64,000 bases of DNA from NCBI RefSeq assembly GCF_001477625.1, contig NZ_CP013692.1, positions 3,472,001 through 3,536,000 on the forward strand, read 5' to 3'. The number at the start of each line of letters is the position of its first letter. Position 1 is the stretch's first letter. The translations under genes and the position numbers were made by a program. This document shows, piece after piece, positions 1 through 7,133 of this stretch. Source of the stretch: Paucibacter sp. KCTC 42545. Its GTDB lineage: Bacteria; Pseudomonadota; Gammaproteobacteria; Burkholderiales; Burkholderiaceae_C. The notes beneath the pieces are model-generated. The model ran no database searches, had not been told where the DNA came from, and was given only the letters and a program-made list of their open reading frames with translations.

Positions 1-1
1 G

Positions 2-268
2 CCAGTGACCGATTACGCGGTGTTCTGCCGCAGCCACACCCACCGCGGCCTGGACGAAGCCCTGGCCTTGTTCCACGCCTCGGCCTTGCTGGAGTTGGGG
101 ATGGAAAGCGCCGACGGCACCGGCGCCGCCTTGGCCTGGCCCATGATTCGCAGCGCGGCCGCCTTGCTGACCGATCTACATGAAGCCAATACGCCGGGGT
201 TTGAGCCGTCCGGCCCGGGCTTGCCGCCGACCTTGTTTCATACCGTGGACAACCCACTCAATTTTTGA
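2..268 (+). CDS. cobT: Nicotinate-nucleotide-dimethylbenzimidazole phosphoribosyltransferase, C-terminal part
   Basis: Only the last ~88 codons are inside the window; the frame is open to the left edge. The visible tail has 'FCRSHTHRGLDEAL' and 'LLELGMESADGTGAALAWP', which match the conserved C-terminal end of CobT (a histidine-containing segment, then a leucine-glycine run and a Gly-rich GTGAAL loop). CobT transfers ribose phosphate from nicotinate mononucleotide to dimethylbenzimidazole to build the lower ligand of cobalamin in the cytoplasm. No other cobalamin gene is seen downstream: gspC follows on the opposite strand after about 60 bases. The assignment rests on a short stretch, so it is good but not certain. 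Confidence 0.8.
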   Translation, partial: PVTDYAVFCRSHTHRGLDEALALFHASALLELGMESADGTGAALAWPMIRSAAALLTDLHEANTPGFEPSGPGLPPTLFHTVDNPLNF

Positions 269-328
269 GCGCCCCGCCCTGTTGATCGCGCGGGACGCGC
301 TGATCAGGCCTGACAAAGATTTGCGCGT

Positions 329-979
329 TTAACGGGTCGGCAAACCCGAGGGGTCCACCACGCCCTGCTGCTCATTGCCGATTTGCTGCGACGGCGCGTT
401 CATACCTTGCACCGGCATGGGCGGGGGCGCCGGCAAGCTGCCAAGCACCTGAACACCACCCAGATTCGTCGCCGAAGGCTGAGCCGGGGGCAGCGCGCCA
501 GTGGCGGCAGGGGCTTGCGGCGCCATTTGCAAAGTCATGCTGACCACGCCGTTGGCGCCGAAGCTGGCGGAATACTTGTCGAGTGCCATCAGGCGCAAAT
601 CGCCATCCAACACCGCGCCGACGCGCACCGTGCGCGCCACGCCGTCCACCGCGATCAAGGCCAGGCCTTCACCGGCACGGCTGAGCTGCACATTGGTGGG
701 GGCCACCACGCCCAGCAGCTTGAAGCGACTCTCCAGCGCCGGGGCGGCTTCCACCTGCACGGGCGCCGGGGCGCCGAATAAGCGCGTCAGGTCGGCCTGC
801 GCCACGCCCTGTTCGCTGACAGGCAAGGCTTGCGCCGGCGTCAGCAAGGGCTTGGCCCACAACTGGATCAACCAGTAAGTGCCACTGCAGGCCAGCAGGC
901 CCCACACTACAAAAGCCATCATTCGTGCAAGCATGGGCGGATTATGATTCAAGCGCTGACCTTGCCCGGCCAGCCGCAT
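329..979 (-). CDS. gspC: Type II secretion system protein C (inner-membrane clamp)
   Basis: GspC is a bitopic inner-membrane protein that links the inner-membrane platform to the GspD secretin. The product (216 residues from 979, or 200 if it starts at the Met codon at 931) has one hydrophobic segment near the N-terminus ('MMAFVVWGLLACSGTYWLI'), then a periplasmic homology region around 'RFKLLGVVAP', then a Pro/Ala-rich tail. I see no PDZ domain, so this is the short form. The gene is divergent from gspG, with about 100 bases between them, so it is not in the main gsp operon; that separation occurs in other Burkholderiales. The exact start is uncertain. Confidence 0.85.
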   Translation of the reverse strand: MRLAGQGQRLNHNPPMLARMMAFVVWGLLACSGTYWLIQLWAKPLLTPAQALPVSEQGVAQADLTRLFGAPAPVQVEAAPALESRFKLLGVVAPTNVQLSRAGEGLALIAVDGVARTVRVGAVLDGDLRLMALDKYSASFGANGVVSMTLQMAPQAPAATGALPPAQPSATNLGGVQVLGSLPAPPPMPVQGMNAPSQQIGNEQQGVVDPSGLPTR

Positions 980-1079
980 GATTTACGCGGCCAGCCGAGC
1001 GCTTTGTATCTTGCGTCATCGTTCGATCCCTTGTTGGTTCGTTCGTTCCATCGTTTTCACCTCGCCAGCCACCGCCTCT

Positions 1080-1547
1080 ATGTCAACACAAGTTTTCTCT
1101 GCTGCCCTCGCCCAGCCGGCCGCCGCGCGCAAGGGTCGCCGCCACGCCGGCTTCACCCTGATCGAATTGCTGGTCGTGCTGGTCATCATCGGCGTGCTGG
1201 CCGCCCTGGTCGTGCCCAATGTGCTCAACCGCGCTGACGACGCCCGCGTGACGGCAGCCCGCACCGACGTCAACAATCTGATGCAAGCGCTCAAGCTCTA
1301 CAAGCTGGACAACCAACGCTTCCCCAGCGCCGATCAAGGCCTGGACGCCCTGGTGCGCAAGCCCACGGCCGGCACCCCGCCGCCGAACTGGAAGCCCTAT
1401 ATCGAAAAGCTGCCCAACGACCCCTGGGGCCGCCCTTACCAGTACGCCAACCCCGGCATCAAAGGTGAGATCGACGTCTACAGCTTCGGCGCCGATGGTC
1501 GCGCCGGTGGCGAAGGCAATGATGCGGATATTGGGTCCTGGCAATAA
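1080..1547 (+). CDS. gspG: Major pseudopilin GspG
   Basis: Major subunit of the type II secretion pseudopilus. I chose the ATG at 1080, which gives 155 residues with a 24-residue leader ending in the prepilin peptidase site 'G-FTLIELL' (Glu at mature position 5), followed by a ~20-residue hydrophobic helix. The C-terminal 'NDPWGRPYQYANPG', 'VYSFGADG' and 'DADIGSW' are the hallmarks of the GspG calcium-binding loop. It is the first gene of the rightward gsp operon. The leader is long and basic (KGRRH) but normal for the family. Confidence 0.97.
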   Translation: MSTQVFSAALAQPAAARKGRRHAGFTLIELLVVLVIIGVLAALVVPNVLNRADDARVTAARTDVNNLMQALKLYKLDNQRFPSADQGLDALVRKPTAGTPPPNWKPYIEKLPNDPWGRPYQYANPGIKGEIDVYSFGADGRAGGEGNDADIGSWQ

Positions 1548-1549
1548 AG

Positions 1550-2164
1550 ATGCCCCTCGCCTGCGGGTACACAGTCGATCCCCTAAGGGGACCCAAGCCT
1601 TCGCGGGCGTGGGCCCGCTTGGGCTTGGCCGCGCCGTCCTTGGGGCGGCCCGGCGGACGGCTTGAACACCACACTGCGATCAAGGTCGCCAGCACACCCG
1701 GCGACACCGTCGATCCGACGAGGGCATCTCGCGGCTTCTCGCTGATCGAATTGCTGGTGGTGGTGGCGATGATCGCCATCGCGGCGGCCACGGTGAGTTT
1801 GTCGCTGCGTGACCCGGCCGCGGCTCAATTGGAGCGCGAGGCTGAACGCCTGGTGGCCTTGTTTGAAACCGCCCGAGCCGAAAGCCGGGCCGCTGGCTTG
1901 AATGTGCAGTGGACACCGGTCGAGCTCGCCGGCAGCGCTGACCAGTTCCGTTTTGTCGGCCTGCCTGCGCGCATTCAGCTGCCGCGCCGCTGGTTGGGTG
2001 AAGCGGTCAATGTCGAAATCACCAATGCCCGCAGCGTGCGCCTGGGCCCCGAGCCGATGATTGGCGCGCAGCAACTGCGCCTGCGGCTGGGCAGTCAACA
2101 ACTCACCTTGAGCACCGATGGGCTGGCCCCGTTTGAAATCTCCCACAGCAGCAATGCGCCCTGA
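1550..2164 (+). CDS. gspH: Minor pseudopilin GspH with an unusually long leader
   Basis: Minor pseudopilin of the type II secretion pseudopilus tip. The prepilin motif 'RGFSLIELLVVVAM' is clear and Glu5 is present; the body is a GspH-like beta domain ending 'LSTDGLAPFEIS'. The only ATG in frame is at 1550, two bases after the gspG stop. It would give a leader of about 62 residues, far longer than the usual 5-30, and that leader is encoded by a GC-rich stretch with two hairpins (1580-1661). Possible TTG starts lie within the same stretch (1619, 1625, 1652). The product is certain, the start is not. The stop overlaps the gspI start. Confidence 0.88.
   Translation: MPLACGYTVDPLRGPKPSRAWARLGLAAPSLGRPGGRLEHHTAIKVASTPGDTVDPTRASRGFSLIELLVVVAMIAIAAATVSLSLRDPAAAQLEREAERLVALFETARAESRAAGLNVQWTPVELAGSADQFRFVGLPARIQLPRRWLGEAVNVEITNARSVRLGPEPMIGAQQLRLRLGSQQLTLSTDGLAPFEISHSSNAP
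1580..1661. repeat. GC-rich double-hairpin element between gspG and the gspH prepilin signal
   Basis: Three inverted repeats in a row: CCCC-TAA-GGGG at 1580-1590, a long arm pair built on CCCAAG/CTTGGG with an inner GCGGGC/GCCCGC stem at about 1592-1623, and GCCGTCC/GGACGGC at 1633-1661. It looks like an extragenic palindromic repeat of the kind found in multiple copies in related genomes. Only one copy is present in this window, so calling it a dispersed repeat is inference. Confidence 0.45.
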
Positions 2165-2528
2165 GCGCCTGGCCGCCCAGCGCGGCTTCACCCTGATCGA
2201 GGTGCTGGTAGCCCTGGTGATCGTGGCGATCGCGCTCGGCGCCGGCATCAAGGCCGCCGGCGCCCTGACCGACAACGCCGAGCGCCTGCGCAGCATCAGC
2301 TCGGCGCAATGGTGTGCGGACAATCAATTGAACGAGTTACGCCTGAACAAACAATTCCCCAGCATCGGCGACTCTGAGTTCAGCTGCGAGCAGCTGGGCC
2401 ATGTCTTCAAGGGCCACCTGGTGGTGCGCGCCACGCCGAACGCCAATTTGCGCCGGGTCGATGCCGTGGTCAGCGACCCCGACAACGGCCATCGGCTGGT
2501 GCTCAGCGCCATCATGGGGCGCTATTGA
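2154..2528 (+). CDS. gspI: Minor pseudopilin GspI
   Basis: Pseudopilus tip component, 124 residues from the ATG at 2154, which overlaps the end of gspH by 11 bases (translational coupling). The leader 'MRPERLAAQRG' precedes the cleavage site and 'FTLIEVLVALVIVAIALGAG'. The body 'CADNQLNELRL' and the C-terminal 'HRLVLSAIMGRY' fit the GspI family, which averages about 125 residues. It works with GspJ, GspK and GspH at the pseudopilus tip. Confidence 0.95.
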   Translation: MRPERLAAQRGFTLIEVLVALVIVAIALGAGIKAAGALTDNAERLRSISSAQWCADNQLNELRLNKQFPSIGDSEFSCEQLGHVFKGHLVVRATPNANLRRVDAVVSDPDNGHRLVLSAIMGRY

Positions 2529-3196
2529 TGGCCCGCCCAACAGCGTTGCACAACCGTGGCTTCACCCTGGTCGAAGTCCTCGTCGCCCTGGTGGTGATGG
2601 CCACCATGGCCATGATCTCTTGGCAAGGCCTGGACGCCCTGATGAAAAGCCGCGAGATCGCGCAAACCCATCTGGACCAAAGCATGCGCCTGCAAACCGT
2701 GGTGGCGCAGTGGGAGCAGGATCTGCGCTCGGTGCAGGATTCCACCTTGGTCGATGCGCTGGCCTTTGACGGCGCCAGCATGCGCCTGACCCGCCAGCAG
2801 CCCGAGGGCGTGCAGGTGGTGGTCTGGACGGTGCGCAATGGCGCCCTGTACCGCTGGGAAGGCCTGCCGGTGCAGACCAACACCGCCCTGCAAGAAAGCT
2901 ATCAACGCAGCCAGCTGAGCATCAACCAGGACGCTGGCCAGCTGCGCGCGCTGGAAGGCGTGACGGGCTGGCAGCTCTACTTCTTCCGCGGCAATAGCTG
3001 GAGCAATGCGCAGTCCAGCGGCAATGTGGCCACGCCCACACCACCCTCACCGCCCGCCAGCGGCTCCGGCAACGGCCAAGTTGGCCCAATCATCCAGCGC
3101 CAGCAACTGCCCAGCGGCGTGCGCATGGTGCTGCAGTTCGGATCCGGCAGCGGCTTCTCCGGGCCCTTGACCCGCCAAGTCATGTTGGGCCTGTGA
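2528..3196 (+). CDS. gspJ: Minor pseudopilin GspJ
   Basis: Pseudopilus tip subunit of the type II system, 222 residues. The ATG at 2528 shares bases with the gspI TGA (TGATG). The leader 'MARPTALHNRG' is followed by 'FTLVEVLVALVVMATMAM', then 'SWQGLDALMKSREI' and 'WEQDLRSVQDSTLVDA', which are typical of GspJ. A Ser/Pro/Gly-rich loop (about residues 165-180) interrupts the C-terminal half. The C-terminus 'SGFSGPLTRQVMLGL' is family-like. Confidence 0.95.
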   Translation: MARPTALHNRGFTLVEVLVALVVMATMAMISWQGLDALMKSREIAQTHLDQSMRLQTVVAQWEQDLRSVQDSTLVDALAFDGASMRLTRQQPEGVQVVVWTVRNGALYRWEGLPVQTNTALQESYQRSQLSINQDAGQLRALEGVTGWQLYFFRGNSWSNAQSSGNVATPTPPSPPASGSGNGQVGPIIQRQQLPSGVRMVLQFGSGSGFSGPLTRQVMLGL

Positions 3197-3198
3197 CC

Positions 3199-4224
3199 AT
3201 GAGCCGCCGCCCCCTCAATCTCAAAAGCGCCCGCTGCCGCCAACAGGGCGCCGCCTTGCTGACGGCCATGATCATCGTCACCCTGGTGGCCAGCCTGGCT
3301 TCGGCCATGGTGTGGCGCCAGTACCGCGCGGTGCAGATCGAGGCGGCAGAGCGCTCTCGCGCACAGTCCGCCCTGATGCTGCGCGGCGCGCTGGACTGGG
3401 CCCGGCTGATCCTGCGTGAAGATGCCATCGGCAACCGCACGACACCCACCGACAACCTCAACGAGGTCTGGGCCGTGCCGGTGGCCGAGGGCCGCATCTC
3501 CAGCTTTCTGGCCCTGGACGGCCAAACTTCGGACGATGGCGTGGAAGCCTTTTTGTCCGGCGGCATCACCGACGCCCAGGCCCAGTACAACCTGCGCAAT
3601 TTGCTGGTGACCGACCCCGACACTTTGGCGTTGGAGCAGCGCAGCCTGGCCCGCCTGTGTGAAAGCGCCCAAGCCCCGCCCGGCACGGCCACCCTGATCG
3701 CCACCAAGATGCGCCGCGCCTTTGCCGGCAGCGGCAACATCAAGGTCGAGGCCGCCAGCGCCCCGGATCCCAATGAGGAGCGCCCGCTGCAGCCGCGCAA
3801 TCTGGACGAGCTGCGCTGGTTCGGCCTCAGCGCCGAGACGATCGAGCGCCTGCGCCCTCTGCTCACCCTGCTGCCGCTGCCCACGCCGGTCAACCTCAAC
3901 ACCGCGCCGCGTGAAGTGATTGCTGGCGTGCTGGACGGCGTTGACCTGGCCTCGGCCGAGCGCCTGGTGCAAGCTCGCCAGGCCCAGCCGCTGAAAGACC
4001 CGCAAGAGGCCAAGAACTATCTGCCCAGCACGGCCGTCATCAGCAGCGACCGTGTGCATGTCGTCAGCTCTTACTTCATCGTCAGTGGCCGCATGCGCCT
4101 GGATGAGCGGGTGCTGGAAGAGCGCTCACTGGTGTACCGCAACCAGCTCGACATGGTTGTGCTGGATCGCCAGCGCATCAATCAGGTGCTGGACGGCAAG
4201 GAAACCAAGGAAAGCAAGCGCTGA
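3199..4224 (+). CDS. gspK: Minor pseudopilin GspK (tip cap)
   Basis: The large minor pseudopilin that caps the pseudopilus. The leader with 'RCRQQG' is followed by the hydrophobic helix 'AALLTAMIIVTLVASLASAM'. Glu at mature position 5 is missing (Thr), as is normal for GspK, and fits a position at the tip. The middle has the inserted alpha domain, and 'VNLNTAPREVIAGVL' is a helix-hairpin-helix-like signature of GspK. A GTG at 3193 is an alternative start overlapping the gspJ stop; I chose the ATG at 3199. A 175-base gap follows before gspL, the largest in the operon, with no clear gene. Confidence 0.95.
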   Translation: MSRRPLNLKSARCRQQGAALLTAMIIVTLVASLASAMVWRQYRAVQIEAAERSRAQSALMLRGALDWARLILREDAIGNRTTPTDNLNEVWAVPVAEGRISSFLALDGQTSDDGVEAFLSGGITDAQAQYNLRNLLVTDPDTLALEQRSLARLCESAQAPPGTATLIATKMRRAFAGSGNIKVEAASAPDPNEERPLQPRNLDELRWFGLSAETIERLRPLLTLLPLPTPVNLNTAPREVIAGVLDGVDLASAERLVQARQAQPLKDPQEAKNYLPSTAVISSDRVHVVSSYFIVSGRMRLDERVLEERSLVYRNQLDMVVLDRQRINQVLDGKETKESKR

Positions 4225-4399
4225 TGTGGCGAGCGGAATTTTCCGGAATTGATACAAACAGTGTTTGCCCCAGGGCTGCAAACGCAAATCAGCCATCTTC
4301 CCCTCCTAGAATGCGCCAGCCTTTCCCAGGCAGTCCCAGCACGCTCGGCGTGATTGGCCCGGTCACTGCTGTTTTCGCTGTACCCGTTCATCTGCGCCC

Positions 4400-5671
4400 A
4401 TGAGTACTTTGCTTGTTTTCCTTCCGCCCCGCAGCCGCCTGCGAGCCCAAGGCCGCGCGGTTCAGTCCAACGAGGGCCTGGGGCACACGGCAGCAAGCGC
4501 GCTCAACCGCGACTACGATTTCCTCTTCTGCGCCGACGGCCGCACGATCAGCACCCAGGGCAGCCAAAGCGCCGCCCAGCTGCCACGCGCCGACCAGGTG
4601 ATCGTGATCCCCGCCGAAAGCGATGTGGCCTGGCGCCGCGTCACCCTGCCCAAGGCCGGCCGACAAATGCGCACAGCCCTGGCCGGCATGCTGGAAGAAG
4701 CGCTGCTGGACGATGCCGAGAGCCTGCACTTCGCCATCGAGCCCGAAACCATGGGCGGCGACACTGCCTGGGTGGCCATCAGCTCGCGCAGCTGGTTGGC
4801 CCAGCATCTCAGCACGCTCGAAGCGGCCGAGGTGTTTGTAGACCGCATCACACCCCTTTCTTGGCCCGAAGCGCCCCGCGGGCATTTCTACGCCACCGGC
4901 ACCGAAACCAGCCCGGTGGCCCTGCGTTGGAGCCACCCCGAAGGCGTGAGCAATCTGCCGCTGGAAGGCGGGCTGAGCCGCCAACTCTTCCCCGCCGCGC
5001 TGGTGCAAGCCTCGCAATGGACGGCCGCCCCGGAAGTAGCTGCCGCGGCCGAAGTCTGGCTGGGCACGTCGGTGAGCGTGCTGAGCCCGGCCCAGCGCGC
5101 CCTGCGGGTGATTGACAGCCCCTGGGACCTGCGCCAGTTCGAACTCGCTCAACGCACCCGCGGCACCCGCGCCTTGCGCCATTTCTACCGTGGCCTGATG
5201 CGGCGCGAGTGGCGCCCGGTGCGCTGGGGTTTGGCCGGCTTGGTGGCCGTGCAGGTGCTGGGCTTGAACTTGGTGGCCTGGCAGCAGCACCAACAACTGA
5301 AAAGCCGGCGTGCCGAGCTCGACACCCTGTTGATCGAAAGCTTCCCCAAGGTGCGCGCCATTCTTGACGCGCCGGTGCAGATGCAGCGCGAAACCGAAAG
5401 CCTGCGCAGCAGCGCCGGCCGCGCCGGTGAGCAAGACCTGGAGGCCCTGCTGGGCGCCGCCGCCATGGCCTGGCCGGCCGATCGCGGCCCGGTGGACAGC
5501 CTGAGCTTTGAGCCCGGCCGCTTGACGCTGTCGTCCGCCGGCTGGAGCGAGCCACAAATTCAACAATTCAGCAGCCAGCTGCGCAGCGAAGGCTGGCAGC
5601 TCGAAGCCAGCGAGGGCAAGCTGGCCCTGAGCCGCAACAAGACCGGCAAGGGCGGAGCCAACAAGACATGA
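4400..5671 (+). CDS. gspL: Type II secretion system protein L
   Basis: Inner-membrane protein that ties the GspE ATPase to the membrane platform. The 423-residue product has a cytoplasmic actin-like N-terminal part ('YDFLFCADGRTISTQG', 'VIVIPAESDVAWRRVTLPKAG'), a single transmembrane helix around residues 275-295 ('GLAGLVAVQVLGLNLVAW') and a periplasmic ferredoxin-like C-terminal domain. The 175 bases upstream hold a TAGAAT box that could be part of an internal promoter, but I see no matching -35. It overlaps gspM by 4 bases (ATGA). Confidence 0.93.
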   Translation: MSTLLVFLPPRSRLRAQGRAVQSNEGLGHTAASALNRDYDFLFCADGRTISTQGSQSAAQLPRADQVIVIPAESDVAWRRVTLPKAGRQMRTALAGMLEEALLDDAESLHFAIEPETMGGDTAWVAISSRSWLAQHLSTLEAAEVFVDRITPLSWPEAPRGHFYATGTETSPVALRWSHPEGVSNLPLEGGLSRQLFPAALVQASQWTAAPEVAAAAEVWLGTSVSVLSPAQRALRVIDSPWDLRQFELAQRTRGTRALRHFYRGLMRREWRPVRWGLAGLVAVQVLGLNLVAWQQHQQLKSRRAELDTLLIESFPKVRAILDAPVQMQRETESLRSSAGRAGEQDLEALLGAAAMAWPADRGPVDSLSFEPGRLTLSSAGWSEPQIQQFSSQLRSEGWQLEASEGKLALSRNKTGKGGANKT

Positions 5672-6192
5672 GTATCGAGAGCAATAACAAGGCCCACTTG
5701 CCTGCCTGGCAGCAATCCCTGGCCGGCCTGAAGGCCCATTGGGAACAGCTGGGTGAGCGTGAGCGCACGCTGCTCAAGCTCGCCGCTGGCGCCCTCGGCC
5801 TGCTGCTGCTGTGGCTGGTGGCCGTGCAGCCCGCGCTGCGGGTGATTCAGCAAAGCCCGGCGCAGCTGGAAGCGGTGGATAGGCAGCTGCAAGACATGCA
5901 GGCCTTGGCCATGGAAGCGCGCGAGTTGCGCGCCATCCCGCCCGTGCCCGCAGCCCAAGCGGCGCAAGCCCTGCAAGCGGCCAGCGAACACCTGGGCCCC
6001 GCCGCCAAGCTGAGCCTGGCCGGCGACCGCGCCGTGCTCAGCGTCAACGGTGTCAGCAACGAGGCCTTGCAGGCCTGGCTGGGCGAGGTGCGCAGTGCCG
6101 CCCGCGTGCGCCCGGTGGAAGCGCAATTGCAGCGTGGCCCCAAGGGCTATACCGGCACGGTGGTGCTGACCCTGAACGGAGCCGGCCAATGA
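5668..6192 (+). CDS. gspM: Type II secretion system protein M
   Basis: Bitopic inner-membrane partner of GspL, 174 residues. A short cytoplasmic tail is followed by one transmembrane helix around residues 38-55 ('LAAGALGLLLLWLVAV') and a periplasmic domain with a coiled-coil-like 'QLEAVDRQLQDMQALAMEAREL'-type stretch. It starts at an ATG overlapping the gspL stop and ends overlapping gspN, so L, M and N are translationally coupled. Confidence 0.9.
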   Translation: MSIESNNKAHLPAWQQSLAGLKAHWEQLGERERTLLKLAAGALGLLLLWLVAVQPALRVIQQSPAQLEAVDRQLQDMQALAMEARELRAIPPVPAAQAAQALQAASEHLGPAAKLSLAGDRAVLSVNGVSNEALQAWLGEVRSAARVRPVEAQLQRGPKGYTGTVVLTLNGAGQ

Positions 6193-7133
6193 AGCGCCCC
6201 TCCGCACTGGCCCGCCTCTTCGGTCGTGGTTTTGGCCGCGGCCGCCAATCGCGCCCGGCCCCGCTGACCCAGTTCAGCGAAGCCCCCTCGCAGTGGCAAG
6301 ACACCTTGCAGGTCGAACCCGCCAAGCGCGCCCGCAGTGAAGCCAGCCTGCGCTGGAGCGTGGCTGGCGCCTTGCTGGGCCTGAGCGTGGCGCTGATCGT
6401 CTTCGCCCCGGCCAGCTGGCTGGCGCGTGGCCTGGCCAGCGCCAGCAATGGCCATTTGTTGATCACCGACACCCGCGGCAGCATCTGGCATGGCAGCGGC
6501 GTGCTGGTGCTGACCGGCGGCGAAGGCAGCCGCGACGCCAGCCAATTGCCTGGCCGCCTGAGCTGGGATATGAGCATCAAGGGCTGGGCGCTGGCCCTCA
6601 AAGCCCGGCAGGACTGCTGCATCAACGGCGAGCTTCAACTGCAACTGCGCCCCGGCTGGGGTCGCTTTGAAGTGGCGGTGAGCAGCCGCGCCGATTGGCT
6701 GGCCCGCTGGCCCGCCGGCTGGCTGGCTGGCCTGGGCACGCCTTGGAACACTTTGCGCCTGGGCGGCTCGATGCGCATGTCCACCCGCGACTTCCGCCTG
6801 GAATGGGTGCAAGGGCGCTGGCGTCAGTTTGGCCAGTTAGATCTCGATTTGCTCAATGTGTCTTCGCGCGTCTCCACCCTGGCGCCGCTGGGCAGCTACC
6901 GCTTCAGCATCCTGGCCGATGACAAAGATGCCAGCCAGGCCGGCATCAGCGAATTGCGCCTGAGCACGCTGGACGGCGCGCTGATCCTCAATGGCCAAGG
7001 CAGCGTCAACCTGGGCAAGCTGCGCTTCCGGCTCGAAGCCAGCGCCGCGCCGGGCCGCGAGGGCGCCCTGAACAATCTGCTGAACATCATCGGCCGCCGC
7101 CAAGGCGAGCGCTCCGTATTTTCGATTGGATGA
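6189..7133 (+). CDS. gspN: Type II secretion system protein N
   Basis: GspN is an accessory inner-membrane component present in a subset of type II systems. The 314-residue product has a basic N-terminal tail, a hydrophobic helix around residues 55-80 ('WSVAGALLGLSVALIVF'), then a periplasmic domain starting 'LITDTRGSIWHGSGVLVLTGG', the family's characteristic 'G-x-x-W-x-G' opening. The C-terminus 'LNNLLNIIGRRQGERSVFSIG' is also typical. It overlaps gspM and gspD by 4 bases each. Confidence 0.9.
   Translation: MKRPSALARLFGRGFGRGRQSRPAPLTQFSEAPSQWQDTLQVEPAKRARSEASLRWSVAGALLGLSVALIVFAPASWLARGLASASNGHLLITDTRGSIWHGSGVLVLTGGEGSRDASQLPGRLSWDMSIKGWALALKARQDCCINGELQLQLRPGWGRFEVAVSSRADWLARWPAGWLAGLGTPWNTLRLGGSMRMSTRDFRLEWVQGRWRQFGQLDLDLLNVSSRVSTLAPLGSYRFSILADDKDASQAGISELRLSTLDGALILNGQGSVNLGKLRFRLEASAAPGREGALNNLLNIIGRRQGERSVFSIG

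Noticed and set aside
1-328. Cobalamin riboswitch near cobT
   Set aside because: Only the 3' end of cobT is in the window; the upstream region where a riboswitch would be is missing.
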